DNA of 64,000 bases from NCBI GenBank assembly GCA_964585925.1, contig CAZPFS010000008.1, positions 1-64,000 on the forward strand. Reading direction: 5' to 3'. Shown piece by piece: positions 1 through 7,835 of the stretch (the stretch's first letter is position 1; each line of letters starts with the position of its first letter). The notes beneath the pieces are model-generated. The model saw only the letters and a list, made by a program, of their open reading frames with translations. It made no database searches and was not told the DNA's origin. A program made the translations under genes and the position numbers. The stretch is from JAAZLS01 sp964585925. Lineage in GTDB: Bacteria > Bacillota > Dethiobacteria > DTU022.

Positions 1-75
<75 letters not shown>

Positions 76-124
76 TTAAAACATAAAAAAGCATTTAATT
101 CCCTGCTTTTTCAAAGCCATAAGA

Positions 125-154
125 AGTTTAACATACCAAATCCAACCTTGTCAA
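125..154 (-). promoter_or_regulatory. sigma-A-type promoter of the CAT tRNA
   Basis: The minus strand carries TTGACA, an 18-base spacer and TAAACT, about 50 bases upstream of the tRNA 5' end. Confidence 0.6.
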
Positions 155-198
155 GGCGATAAAAACGGAGAAAAATCCAAAGCGGTTAAAATAATATT

Positions 199-225
199 AT
201 CGCCTCCGCCGCCATGGCGGGCGAT
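199..225 (-). terminator. hairpin downstream of tRNA-Asn
   Basis: ATCGCC pairs with GGCGAT around an inner CGCC/GGCG stem. On the minus strand a T-rich stretch follows. It lies just 3' of tRNA-Asn and would separate the two tRNA transcripts. Confidence 0.45.
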
Positions 226-236
226 AGAATAAAAAT

Positions 237-311
237 TGGCTCCCCAGGCAGGACTCGAACCTGCAACCTACCGGTTAACAGCCGGCCGCTCTGCCATTGA
301 GCTACTGAGGA
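237..311 (-). tRNA. tRNA-Asn (GTT)
   Basis: The minus strand gives a complete cloverleaf. TCCTCAG pairs with CTGGGGA, the D-arm is AGCTCAATGGCAGAGC, the anticodon loop is CTGTTAA (anticodon GTT), and the T-arm is GGTTCGAGTCC. The discriminator is G and the CCA end is encoded. Confidence 0.96.
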
Positions 312-330
312 ACCACTATTTACGGATCTA

Positions 331-358
331 ATTATAACAGACAATCAGAACCAGTCAA
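331..358 (-). promoter_or_regulatory. promoter of tRNA-Asn
   Basis: The minus strand has TTGACT, a 16-base spacer and TATAAT, ending about 20 bases before the tRNA 5' end. It sits just downstream of the rpoD stop, so the tRNAs have their own promoter. Confidence 0.65.
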
Positions 359-381
359 GGATGAATATATTGAACACCCGG

Positions 382-1506
382 CTATCCCAGGTAATCCTTG
401 AGCCTTCGGCTGCGCATGGGATGGCGCAGCTTGCGCAGGGCTTTGGCCTCGATCTGGCGGATTCGCTCCCGGGTCACCCCGAAAAACTGCCCTACTTCTT
501 CCAGCGTGCGGGCCCGTCCGTCGTCAAGGCCGAAACGAAGCCGCAGCACTTTTTCTTCCCGCGGGGTCAGGGTATCCAGTACATCCTCCAGTTGCTCTTT
601 GAGCAGTTCAAAAGCCGCCGCTTCCGCCGGAGCCTGGGCTTCCTGATCTTCGATAAAGTCTCCCAGGTGGCTGTCGTCTTCTTCGCCGATCGGTGTTTCC
701 AACGATACCGGTTCCTGGGCAATTTTTAATATTTCCCGCACCCGCTCTTCGCTGATATTCATCTCCTGGGCGATCTCCTCCGGCAGCGGTTCCCGCCCCA
801 ACTCCTGAACCAAATGCCTGGAAACCCGGATCAATTTATTGATAGTCTCCACCATGTGTACCGGAATCCGAATGGTCCGGGCCTGATCGGCAATCGCCCG
901 GGTAATCGCCTGACGGATCCACCAGGTGGCATAAGTGCTGAATTTATAACCCTTGCGATAATCGAATTTCTCCACTGCCTTGATCAACCCCAGGTTTCCC
1001 TCCTGAATGAGATCCAGCAGCAGCATCCCCCGCCCCACATACTTTTTGGCAATACTAACCACCAGGCGAAGGTTGGCCTCGGCCAACTGCCGCCGGGCCT
1101 CTTCACTGTTGTTTTCTATTCTTTTGGCCAGACTAACCTCTTCTTCCGAGGTCAGCAGAGAAATTTTGCCGATCTCTTTGAGGTACATCCGGACCGGATC
1201 GTTTATAGCAACACCTTCGGGGATATCGATTTCCTCCTCTCCCTCCGGCGGCTTATTGCCACTATCTGCCGGTTCTGCATCCGTGGTTTTTGCGGATTCA
1301 GATCCATCTGCCGTTTCGTCAACAATATCAATGCCGTGCTGAATCAATTTATCGTAAATACCGTCCAGACCATCCGCCGGCAGCTCAAAGGTTTGAAATG
1401 CATCAATGATTTCCTTATAGGTCAGGGTGCCTTTACCCTTGCCCCGTTCAATCAACTCTTGCTGTATATCCTCCAAAGAAACGGTTTTTTCTATCTCCTT
1501 GGCCAT
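382..1506 (-). CDS. rpoD: RNA polymerase primary sigma factor RpoD/SigA
   Basis: This is the housekeeping sigma factor that directs core RNA polymerase to -10/-35 promoters. The 374-residue protein has an N-terminal region 1.1-like segment, an acidic linker, and then region 1.2 beginning DPVRMYLKEIG. Region 2 contains AKKYVGRGMLLLDLIQEGN and the aromatic -10-reading segment KFSTYATWWIRQAITR. Region 3 follows, and region 4.2 has the helix-turn-helix TLEEVGQFFGVTRERIRQIE. The ATG at 1506 is preferred over an in-frame TTG six bases upstream because AAGGAGAGG sits about 7 bases before it. Its ATG overlaps the dnaG TGA, so the two genes are probably translationally coupled, as in the classic dnaG-rpoD macromolecular synthesis operon. 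Confidence 0.98.
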   Translation of the reverse strand: MAKEIEKTVSLEDIQQELIERGKGKGTLTYKEIIDAFQTFELPADGLDGIYDKLIQHGIDIVDETADGSESAKTTDAEPADSGNKPPEGEEEIDIPEGVAINDPVRMYLKEIGKISLLTSEEEVSLAKRIENNSEEARRQLAEANLRLVVSIAKKYVGRGMLLLDLIQEGNLGLIKAVEKFDYRKGYKFSTYATWWIRQAITRAIADQARTIRIPVHMVETINKLIRVSRHLVQELGREPLPEEIAQEMNISEERVREILKIAQEPVSLETPIGEEDDSHLGDFIEDQEAQAPAEAAAFELLKEQLEDVLDTLTPREEKVLRLRFGLDDGRARTLEEVGQFFGVTRERIRQIEAKALRKLRHPMRSRRLKDYLG

Positions 1507-3344
1507 CAGCAATCCTCTCCTTCGCCGGATCTACATGGCCCGTCTTTGATACGAATCAGTCTGGACCATTGATCCCGGAGCAAATCTTTGGCCTGTCCAT
1601 TTAATTCTTGCCCTTTGATCATCTTGACCCTGCTCTTGAATTCTCCCCACCGTCGGGAAATCTGGCGGCTTTTAATTCTATCCACACAATCGCCGACCAT
1701 CCGCTCCACCATCTCCGCAGACAGGTTGGACATGCTCTCATCCATAACCGCCTCGGTAATCAACTGCTGTATCTGTAAATCTGAAAAATGATTTATAATT
1801 CCTTCCCCGCTGATCGTGCTTCCGGCAGCATCCATCTGCCAGACAAATTCCACTACCTGCTGCAGGGGACTGCTGAAATCCTCCAGCAGCAATTTTTCCC
1901 GTACCGTATTTATCACCCGGTTGTGCAGCAGCATCAGGGCCAGTATTTTTTTCTCCGCCGGGTCAACCTTAATCTGGTTAATGTTATTAGTTTGATCCTT
2001 TATGGTTATATTATGTTTGTTGTCCTTTCTTTGACCGGGCTGGCGCCGATAACGCCTCAATTCATCCCGCAGAGATGTTTCTGATATTCCCAGCAGTTCG
2101 GCAACCTGTTTTGAATATATTTCAAGTTCTGCCGGACCGGACACAGAGTCCAATATCGGCAGCGCCCCTTTCAGGTAATTTAGCTGCCCGGCCCGGGTGG
2201 AAAGATCCAGGCCCTCCCGTAGATTGTTCAAACGGTATTCCACCACCGGCCTGGCCTGTTTCACCAGCTGCCCAAAAGCAGCCGCCCCATTCTGGAGAAT
2301 AAAACCATCCGGATCGCTGCCGGCCGGGAGTTCGATCACTTTCACCGCACATCCCAGATTATGCAACAGGTTGAACCCCCTCCAGGTAGCCGTTTGGCCG
2401 GCTGTATCCGCATCGTAGGCAATAAGTATCTCTTTGGCCTGCAAACGCAGCAGTTTTCCCTGTCCGGCAGTAAGGGAGGTGCCAAGTGAAGCCACCACAT
2501 TTTTGAATCCGGCTTGGTAAGCGGCGATGAGATCTGTGTACCCTTCTACTATAATCGCCGACTGGGCACTGCGGATACCGGCTTTGGCCAAATGAAAACC
2601 GTACAGCGTTAAACTTTTATTGAAAACCGGCGTTTCGGGAGAATTCAAATACTTGGGACCCGACTGATCCCCCCAGGGCAAGACCCTGCCTCCGAAACCA
2701 ACTGCTCGGCCCCGGTGATTATAAATTGGAAACATTATGCGGTCGCGAAAGCGATCGTAATACCCTCCCCCTTCCCGGGAAGAAATCAACCCGGCTTTGG
2801 ACAATATCTCCGGCGGGAGGCCCTCCTTTTGGGCCGCCTTCAAAAAATTGTCCCACCCCCGAGGAGCGTAACCCAGATTAAAAAATTCGCCGGTATTGGC
2901 AGTAATTCCTCTTTTCCCCAGATATTCTGTTACTTTTGCCCCCATAGCGGTGTGAACAAGGTTATACCGGAAAAATCTGACTGCCAGCTCATGGGCGGCT
3001 ATCAGTTTTTCTTCCAAACTTTTCCCCTGCCGAAACGGCCCTTTCGGGGTGGGAATGCGCACCCCTGCCCGGCGGGCCAAAAAGTGCACCGCCTCCGGAA
3101 AGGTCAACCCCTCCATTCTCATCACAAAACCAAATACATTGCCGGCAGCACCGCAGCCAAAACAATAATAAAGCTGCTTCTCCTCGGAAACGGAAAAAGA
3201 AGGGGTTTTTTCACCATGAAAGGGACATAACCCCAGATAGTTTTTGCCCTTTTTATCCAAGGTGACATAGTCCCCGATAATATCGACAATATTACAGAGC
3301 CGCCTTATCTCATCTATGATTTCTTCCGGTATGGGGTATGCCAT
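1506..3344 (-). CDS. dnaG: DNA primase DnaG
   Basis: Synthesises RNA primers at the replication fork. The 612-residue protein begins with a CHC2 zinc-binding domain (C40, H43, C61, C64 in CPFHGEKTPSF...YYCFGCG). The catalytic core contains the YAPRGWDNF region and the Toprim motifs IIVEGYTD and AYDADTAG. The C-terminal ~130 residues are the helicase-interaction region. I take the ATG giving MAYPIPEEI as start; an in-frame TTG six codons upstream is less likely because zinc-domain homologues begin near MAYP. rpoD follows with a one-base stop/start overlap. Confidence 0.97.
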   Translation of the reverse strand: MAYPIPEEIIDEIRRLCNIVDIIGDYVTLDKKGKNYLGLCPFHGEKTPSFSVSEEKQLYYCFGCGAAGNVFGFVMRMEGLTFPEAVHFLARRAGVRIPTPKGPFRQGKSLEEKLIAAHELAVRFFRYNLVHTAMGAKVTEYLGKRGITANTGEFFNLGYAPRGWDNFLKAAQKEGLPPEILSKAGLISSREGGGYYDRFRDRIMFPIYNHRGRAVGFGGRVLPWGDQSGPKYLNSPETPVFNKSLTLYGFHLAKAGIRSAQSAIIVEGYTDLIAAYQAGFKNVVASLGTSLTAGQGKLLRLQAKEILIAYDADTAGQTATWRGFNLLHNLGCAVKVIELPAGSDPDGFILQNGAAAFGQLVKQARPVVEYRLNNLREGLDLSTRAGQLNYLKGALPILDSVSGPAELEIYSKQVAELLGISETSLRDELRRYRRQPGQRKDNKHNITIKDQTNNINQIKVDPAEKKILALMLLHNRVINTVREKLLLEDFSSPLQQVVEFVWQMDAAGSTISGEGIINHFSDLQIQQLITEAVMDESMSNLSAEMVERMVGDCVDRIKSRQISRRWGEFKSRVKMIKGQELNGQAKDLLRDQWSRLIRIKDGPCRSGEGEDC

Positions 3345-3362
3345 GAAACTCACCCGTCTCAA

Positions 3363-3663
3363 CTAGACTTATAATAAAACCCCCTCCCAGGATCCGGCTA
3401 CAGGGACGAGGTTATCCTAACAACCCATTTCTTGCACCGGCTGTAGTTAAATACCTGGGATATCTCCTCCCTCCTTGACAACTGCCAAACCCGGGATTAT
3501 AAACCTATTATTCTACGCCGGAATATGTTTTCCTGCCGGGAAAACAGCCCTCCCGGAATAATGTTCCTAATTTATTATTGTCAACAAATCTCATTTTAAT
3601 ACCTCGGGATAAGCCCGGCGCCCTGATATTTCGGGGACGCAGTAAAACCGGAAGTGCTATATG
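3363..3663. other. 301-base spacer between dnaG and the oxidoreductase
   Basis: No convincing ORF is present. It should hold the dnaG-rpoD promoter on the minus strand, but I see no good -35/-10 pair there. It contains a plus-strand consensus-like promoter (listed separately) and a hairpin of CCGGGA/TCCCGG at 3537-3558. Confidence 0.5.
3475..3503 (+). promoter_or_regulatory. plus-strand promoter-like sequence with no gene downstream
   Basis: TTGACA, a 17-base spacer and TATAAA form a near-consensus sigma-A promoter on the plus strand. Both neighbouring genes are on the minus strand, so a transcript would be a small RNA or antisense to the 3' end of the oxidoreductase gene. Confidence 0.4.
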
Positions 3664-5832
3664 TCAATCGGTTTGGGTTCTACGCGCCGGCGACGGACCA
3701 AGTTCCCCGAATTTTTGCACGGCCTCATCCAGGGCTCGCCGGAAACACTCTGCCGACGGCGCGGCAAGTTCCCGCCCGATCACCCGCCCCGGCTCCAGAT
3801 CAAGCTCTGTTAGCAGGCTGCGGGTATGGCCGATCCTCCGGTCAATCCAAAACCGGCTGTCCCTGTACGGACAGGCAGATTCTTGGTCTTCAGGGCAGCC
3901 GATCACCACAATTCCATCCACCCCCAGGGAAAACGCTTTGAGCAGGTGCAGGGAATCTATTTTTGACACACAGGGGTAGCGCACCATGGCCGCCCAGGTG
4001 GGATCCGGAACCTGTAGGGAGGCAAACCCTCCATATCCGCAGGTCAAAACCAGTACCGCCGGTCCCCCGCCGCAGCGCTCCAACAGGCCTTTAACCGCCG
4101 GTTCTATGGATTTTGCCGCCTGTTCAATATATGGGGCACGGAACCTGATGGCCTGAGCCGGACAGATGCCCGCGCAAAGACCGCAGGTTTGGCACTGTTC
4201 ACTGCGGATCTCCACATTGCCGTCAGGCCTGATTACCGGTACTCCATATGGACAGATGCGCACACAGGCCAGGCAGTTGGGACACAGCTCGGCGATCCGT
4301 TCCGCACCGGCCAGACAACCCAGGCACCGCCGGGCCTCATCCATTGCCGCGCTCATATCAAGCCCCAGTTCCGCCTGTTCGAAGTGCCTGATCCGATCCG
4401 CGGGCTTCAATACGGGTGTTTCCATACGGGGGATGCGGATAATCTTATCCCGAACTTCCGGATCAAGTTTTCCCACGGTTTTCGGGTTTTCGATCCCGGC
4501 CGGATCAGGGGTTTCCCCCTGCAGAAAACAAAAGACAGCCCTGGCCGCAAGGCGCCCGTTGGCCATAGCCTGCACCGCCGTGGCGGGTCCCGTTATCATT
4601 TCCCCGCAGGCAAATACTCCCCGGCGGCCGACAGCAAAGGTCTGCCCGTTGAATATCGGCCGTCCTCGTTCGTCCAGCCGGAGTTCTGCCCGCAGCGGCT
4701 TCGGATCCCCTTCCTGGCCGATACAGAATATTACCTGATCCCCGTCGATATAGCGCCGGCAATCGCGGTTCAGAGCGGGGTTGAACCTCCCCCCGGCATC
4801 AAACACCGCAGTGCATTTGACGGCCACCAGGCCGGTAATCCGGCCTCCCTTCCGCCGGATCTCGCCGGGCCCCCAGGAGCAGTAAAACTCCACCCCCTCT
4901 TCCCTGGTTTCCTTTATTTCCCGGGGAGAAGCAGGCATCTCCTCCGGTGATTCCAGGCAAATCACTTTCACCTTGCCTGCTCCCGCGCGGACCGCGCAGC
5001 GGGCCGCGTCCATGGCCACGCTGCCCCCTCCCACCACAATTACCCCGGGGCTGTTCTCCAGCCTGAAATTTTCTCGTTTGACTTTGTTCAGAAAGGGCAG
5101 AGCATAAAACACTCCTTCCCCTTCCACCCCGGGCAGATCAATTTTTCGGCTTATCGGCAGCCCCAGGGCAAGTAAAATCGCCTGATACCCCTCCCTTTCC
5201 AACTGAGCCAGGGTCAGGTTGCTCCCCAGTTGACGGCCATAACGGAATTTTACCCCCAGGGCGGCAATTTCGGCTATATCCCGGTCCATGACTTCATCCG
5301 GAAGGCGGTACAGCGGAACATAATGGCGCAGCGCCCCTCCCATGGATTGCTCCCGGTCAAATACGGTCACCCGGCAGCCCCGGACAGCCAGATCATAGGC
5401 CGCGGTCAACCCGCCGGGACCGCCGCCAATAATGGCGACCTTCCCCGCTTCGGCTGTTTTTTTTGCCGGCAGCACCCGGGAACAACCGTATTCCACGGCC
5501 GCCCGTTTCAAGGCCCTGATGGACAGCGGCTGATCCACCTCCGCCCGGCGGCACTGATCCTCACAGTAATGGGCACAGACGGTGCCGCAGATGAAGGGGA
5601 GCGGGTTGGTCCGTTTTATTATCTCCAGGGCCCCGTCAAAATCACCGGAAGCGATGGCAAACAAATAACCGCGCACATCCTGGTGCAGGGGGCATGCTTC
5701 CTGGCAGGGAGGAAGAATATTTTGGCAAATTTGTTCCGGATTGCCCGGCAATGACCTCACCCTAAACACAGTATTTCCTGGAATATTTCCATATGGATCG
5801 CAACTTTTCCTTTTGGTAAATGATCTCCCCAT
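3664..5832 (-). CDS. FAD/NAD(P) oxidoreductase with ferredoxin and MvhD/FlpD-type domains
   Basis: A 722-residue multidomain redox protein. The N-terminus is a cysteine-rich GltD-type FeS domain (about residues 36-95: CQNILPPCQEACP, then CGTVCAHYCEDQC). A FAD-binding Rossmann motif GGGPGG lies at 136-141 and a second nucleotide-binding motif GGGSVAMDAA near 268. Two ferredoxin [4Fe-4S] motifs (CPNCLACVRICP and CQTCGLCAGICP) occur around 510-570. The C-terminal ~120 residues match the MvhD/FlpD family, the subunit that links hydrogenase or formate dehydrogenase to heterodisulfide reductase. I infer electron transfer between NAD(P)H, ferredoxin and an unknown partner; the partner is not encoded nearby. 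The start is uncertain: no strong ribosome-binding site precedes 5832 and the conserved part begins around residue 27. Confidence 0.8.
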   Translation of the reverse strand: MGRSFTKRKSCDPYGNIPGNTVFRVRSLPGNPEQICQNILPPCQEACPLHQDVRGYLFAIASGDFDGALEIIKRTNPLPFICGTVCAHYCEDQCRRAEVDQPLSIRALKRAAVEYGCSRVLPAKKTAEAGKVAIIGGGPGGLTAAYDLAVRGCRVTVFDREQSMGGALRHYVPLYRLPDEVMDRDIAEIAALGVKFRYGRQLGSNLTLAQLEREGYQAILLALGLPISRKIDLPGVEGEGVFYALPFLNKVKRENFRLENSPGVIVVGGGSVAMDAARCAVRAGAGKVKVICLESPEEMPASPREIKETREEGVEFYCSWGPGEIRRKGGRITGLVAVKCTAVFDAGGRFNPALNRDCRRYIDGDQVIFCIGQEGDPKPLRAELRLDERGRPIFNGQTFAVGRRGVFACGEMITGPATAVQAMANGRLAARAVFCFLQGETPDPAGIENPKTVGKLDPEVRDKIIRIPRMETPVLKPADRIRHFEQAELGLDMSAAMDEARRCLGCLAGAERIAELCPNCLACVRICPYGVPVIRPDGNVEIRSEQCQTCGLCAGICPAQAIRFRAPYIEQAAKSIEPAVKGLLERCGGGPAVLVLTCGYGGFASLQVPDPTWAAMVRYPCVSKIDSLHLLKAFSLGVDGIVVIGCPEDQESACPYRDSRFWIDRRIGHTRSLLTELDLEPGRVIGRELAAPSAECFRRALDEAVQKFGELGPSPARRTQTD

Positions 5833-5982
5833 CCCGATAAAGTTACAATATTTTCATAAAGGAGTTCCGCCAACTGTACAGAATAAATTTTGAAGGCAAT
5901 CAAGCTGCTGTAGACCAGCAGCCAGCCCCTACCACAAACATGCCCCAGGGGTAAATGAAAAAGCCAATCAGGAGGTATCAGG
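5833..5982. other. divergent spacer with small hairpins
   Basis: Holds the divergent promoter regions of the oxidoreductase (-) and dacF (+). A hairpin GCTGCTG/CAGCAGC and a CCCCT/AGGGG pair precede dacF on the plus strand. I could not match them to a known riboswitch. Confidence 0.3.
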
Positions 5983-7149
5983 TTGAATCATACCAGGAAA
6001 TATTTCTCTTTAATGTTGCTCTTGCTGCTGACAATAGGACTGGCCTCCCCCCCGCCGGCCTCGGCCCAGGTTCAGTTGGATCTGAATGCGAAGGCGGCGG
6101 TACTGATCGAAACTCATACCGGCAAGGTTCTGTATTCCCAAAATGCCGATCAGCCCCTGCCTCCAGCCAGTTTAACCAAAATCATGACCCTGCTGATTGC
6201 CATGGAGGAGATCGATCAAGGGACAATCAGCCTGGATACGGTAGTCACCGCCAGCAACAAGGCCTGGAAAACTGGCGGCTCAACCATGTTTCTGAATGTT
6301 GATCAACAGGTCACGGTAGAACAGTTGCTCAAGGGAATTGCCATTGTTTCAGCCAACGATGCCTGCGTGGCTATCGCCGAACACCTGTACGGCTCGGAAG
6401 CCGCTTTCGTGCAACGAATGAACGAGCGGGCGGCAGAGCTGGGCCTGGAACATAGCCATTTCATGAACAGCCACGGCATGCACCATCCCGACCACTACAT
6501 GAGCGCCCTGGATATTGCCCGACTGGCGGCGCACCTGGAGGAAAACCATCCGGAGGCGGCCGCTTTGCATACCGAACTTGAATTCACCTTTAACGACATT
6601 CGGCAGTTCAACCGCAATCCCCTTCTGGACCGGTTTCCCGGGGCCGACGGGATCAAAACCGGGAGCACCCCGGAGGCGGGCTTGTGCCTGGCCGGAAGCA
6701 GCACCCAGGAGGGGATGCACCTGATCGCCGTCGTCTTGAACTGTTCGAGCGAGGAAACCCGGTTGCAGGACAGCGAGGTGCTGTTGAATTATGGCTTCCG
6801 GCAGTTTGAGCTGGCCAGCGTCGCCTCCGCCGATGAAGTGCTGGCAACCGCCCCGGTCATAAAAGGGAACCCCCGGGAGGTAAATCTGGTCGCCCGGCAT
6901 CCGCTGCAGGTAATAATTCCCAAGGGGAAAACAGATCAGCTTAAAAAGGTGGTCAGCATTCAAGACCTGGAGGCGCCCGTTGATGCGGGGACCATCGCCG
7001 GTTCCCTGGACATTGTTCTCGACGGCGAAAAATTGACCACGGTGGAGCTGGTCAGCCGCGAAAAGGCAAACCGGCTCAAATTTCTGGCCCTGGTATGGAG
7101 ATCGATGGGCGAGTGGATTTCCCGGCTGTGGAGTAAAATATTTTCATAA
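5983..7149 (+). CDS. dacF: D-alanyl-D-alanine carboxypeptidase (penicillin-binding, S11 family)
   Basis: Trims the terminal D-Ala from peptidoglycan stem peptides outside the membrane. A signal peptide (hydrophobic core about 9-22, cleavage after ASA at 28) precedes the SxxK motif with nucleophile S63 and K66. The SxN motif reads SAN in IVSANDACVAIA, and the KTG motif is in DGIKTGSTPEAG. A PBP5-type C-terminal domain and a terminal amphipathic helix (EWISRLWSKIF) suggest membrane anchoring. The length of 388 is normal for DacA/DacF. The TTG start at 5983 follows AGGAGG by 7 bases. The choice of dacF over dacA/dacB is by similarity of type only. No neighbour shares its strand, so it is probably a single-gene unit. 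Confidence 0.9.
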   Translation: MNHTRKYFSLMLLLLLTIGLASPPPASAQVQLDLNAKAAVLIETHTGKVLYSQNADQPLPPASLTKIMTLLIAMEEIDQGTISLDTVVTASNKAWKTGGSTMFLNVDQQVTVEQLLKGIAIVSANDACVAIAEHLYGSEAAFVQRMNERAAELGLEHSHFMNSHGMHHPDHYMSALDIARLAAHLEENHPEAAALHTELEFTFNDIRQFNRNPLLDRFPGADGIKTGSTPEAGLCLAGSSTQEGMHLIAVVLNCSSEETRLQDSEVLLNYGFRQFELASVASADEVLATAPVIKGNPREVNLVARHPLQVIIPKGKTDQLKKVVSIQDLEAPVDAGTIAGSLDIVLDGEKLTTVELVSREKANRLKFLALVWRSMGEWISRLWSKIFS

Positions 7150-7194
7150 CAGGTTAACCAATTTTTTACATTATGGGACACTATTTTTAATAAG

Positions 7195-7506
7195 CTATAT
7201 TAATTTTAAATAATCTTGTGTCCCGTAAAAAAAACGCAAAACATTAACTGTTTTGCTGCCTTCATCAATTTTATAAACAATTATATAGTTTTTTATAGGA
7301 ATCTTTCGATAGCCCTCTTTTTCCAGGCGGCTGTTTTTACATTTTGCATACATTGAAGGGTTATTTTTCAAATAACCATAGCACTCTTCCACTTTATCAA
7401 GAAGAGCAGCAGCAGCAGCAGAAGGGTTGTCAAGGTTTATAACAATGTATGAAACAATCAGTTCCAGATCCTGATGTGCCAACTCTGAAACATTTATTTT
7501 ATACAT
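7195..7506 (-). CDS. RelE/ParE-type toxin
   Basis: A 103-residue basic protein with the RelE/ParE fold signatures: N-terminal helices from LAHQDLELIVSYI, then the core YRKIPIKNYIIVYKID followed by VLRFFYGTQDY. Family members are mRNA interferases or gyrase poisons; the sequence does not settle which. It overlaps the upstream antitoxin gene by 8 bases, the usual arrangement for co-translated toxin-antitoxin pairs. Codon use is more AT-rich than in surrounding genes, which suggests acquisition. Confidence 0.85.
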   Translation of the reverse strand: MYKINVSELAHQDLELIVSYIVINLDNPSAAAAALLDKVEECYGYLKNNPSMYAKCKNSRLEKEGYRKIPIKNYIIVYKIDEGSKTVNVLRFFYGTQDYLKLI

Positions 7507-7759
7507 TATATTTTTCTCTTATACTTTTTGCGGAAGAATCCCCATCAAGAGTTTTACCTTCAGCTACTTGCTCCTCGGCAGCGATAATTTTATTGTACAC
7601 ATCAAGGATAAATATTTTTTCTTCATATAATTTCATGCTCATAATGACCATATCCCCATAGCCGTTTTTCGTAATAAAAATTGGTTCATTGGATTCTTTG
7701 CACATTTGCGATATTTCACTTGTATTTTTCAAGTCTCTTATTGGAATAATTTGTGGCAT
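7499..7759 (-). CDS. Phd/YefM-type antitoxin
   Basis: An 86-residue protein. The N-terminal half (IPIRDLKNTSEISQMCKESNEPIFITKNGYGDMVIMS) is the Phd/YefM DNA-binding and dimerisation domain. The C-terminal segment would wrap and neutralise the toxin encoded immediately downstream. The start is the ATG at 7759, preceded by AAGGGAG; an in-frame TTG three codons earlier is less likely. A perfect 16-bp palindrome over the -10 box of its promoter is the expected autoregulatory operator. Confidence 0.85.
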   Translation of the reverse strand: MPQIIPIRDLKNTSEISQMCKESNEPIFITKNGYGDMVIMSMKLYEEKIFILDVYNKIIAAEEQVAEGKTLDGDSSAKSIREKYNV

Positions 7760-7777
7760 AATCCTCAACTCCCTTCA

Positions 7778-7793
7778 TGGTATAATTATACCA
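7778..7793. promoter_or_regulatory. palindromic operator of the toxin-antitoxin operon
   Basis: TGGTATAATTATACCA is a perfect 16-bp palindrome that contains the -10 hexamer on the minus strand. Binding of the Phd-type antitoxin here would block polymerase. Confidence 0.7.
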
Positions 7794-7813
7794 CAATTAT
7801 GCCATGCAATCAA
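7785..7813 (-). promoter_or_regulatory. promoter of the toxin-antitoxin operon
   Basis: On the minus strand TTGATT, a 17-base spacer and TATAAT with an extended TG element lie about 26 bases before the antitoxin ATG. Confidence 0.75.
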
Positions 7814-7835
7814 TTTCCACTATATGAACGCCCAA

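Noticed and set aside
5833..5982. Possible riboswitch before dacF
   Set aside because: Two short hairpins are present, but I could not match any conserved aptamer core.
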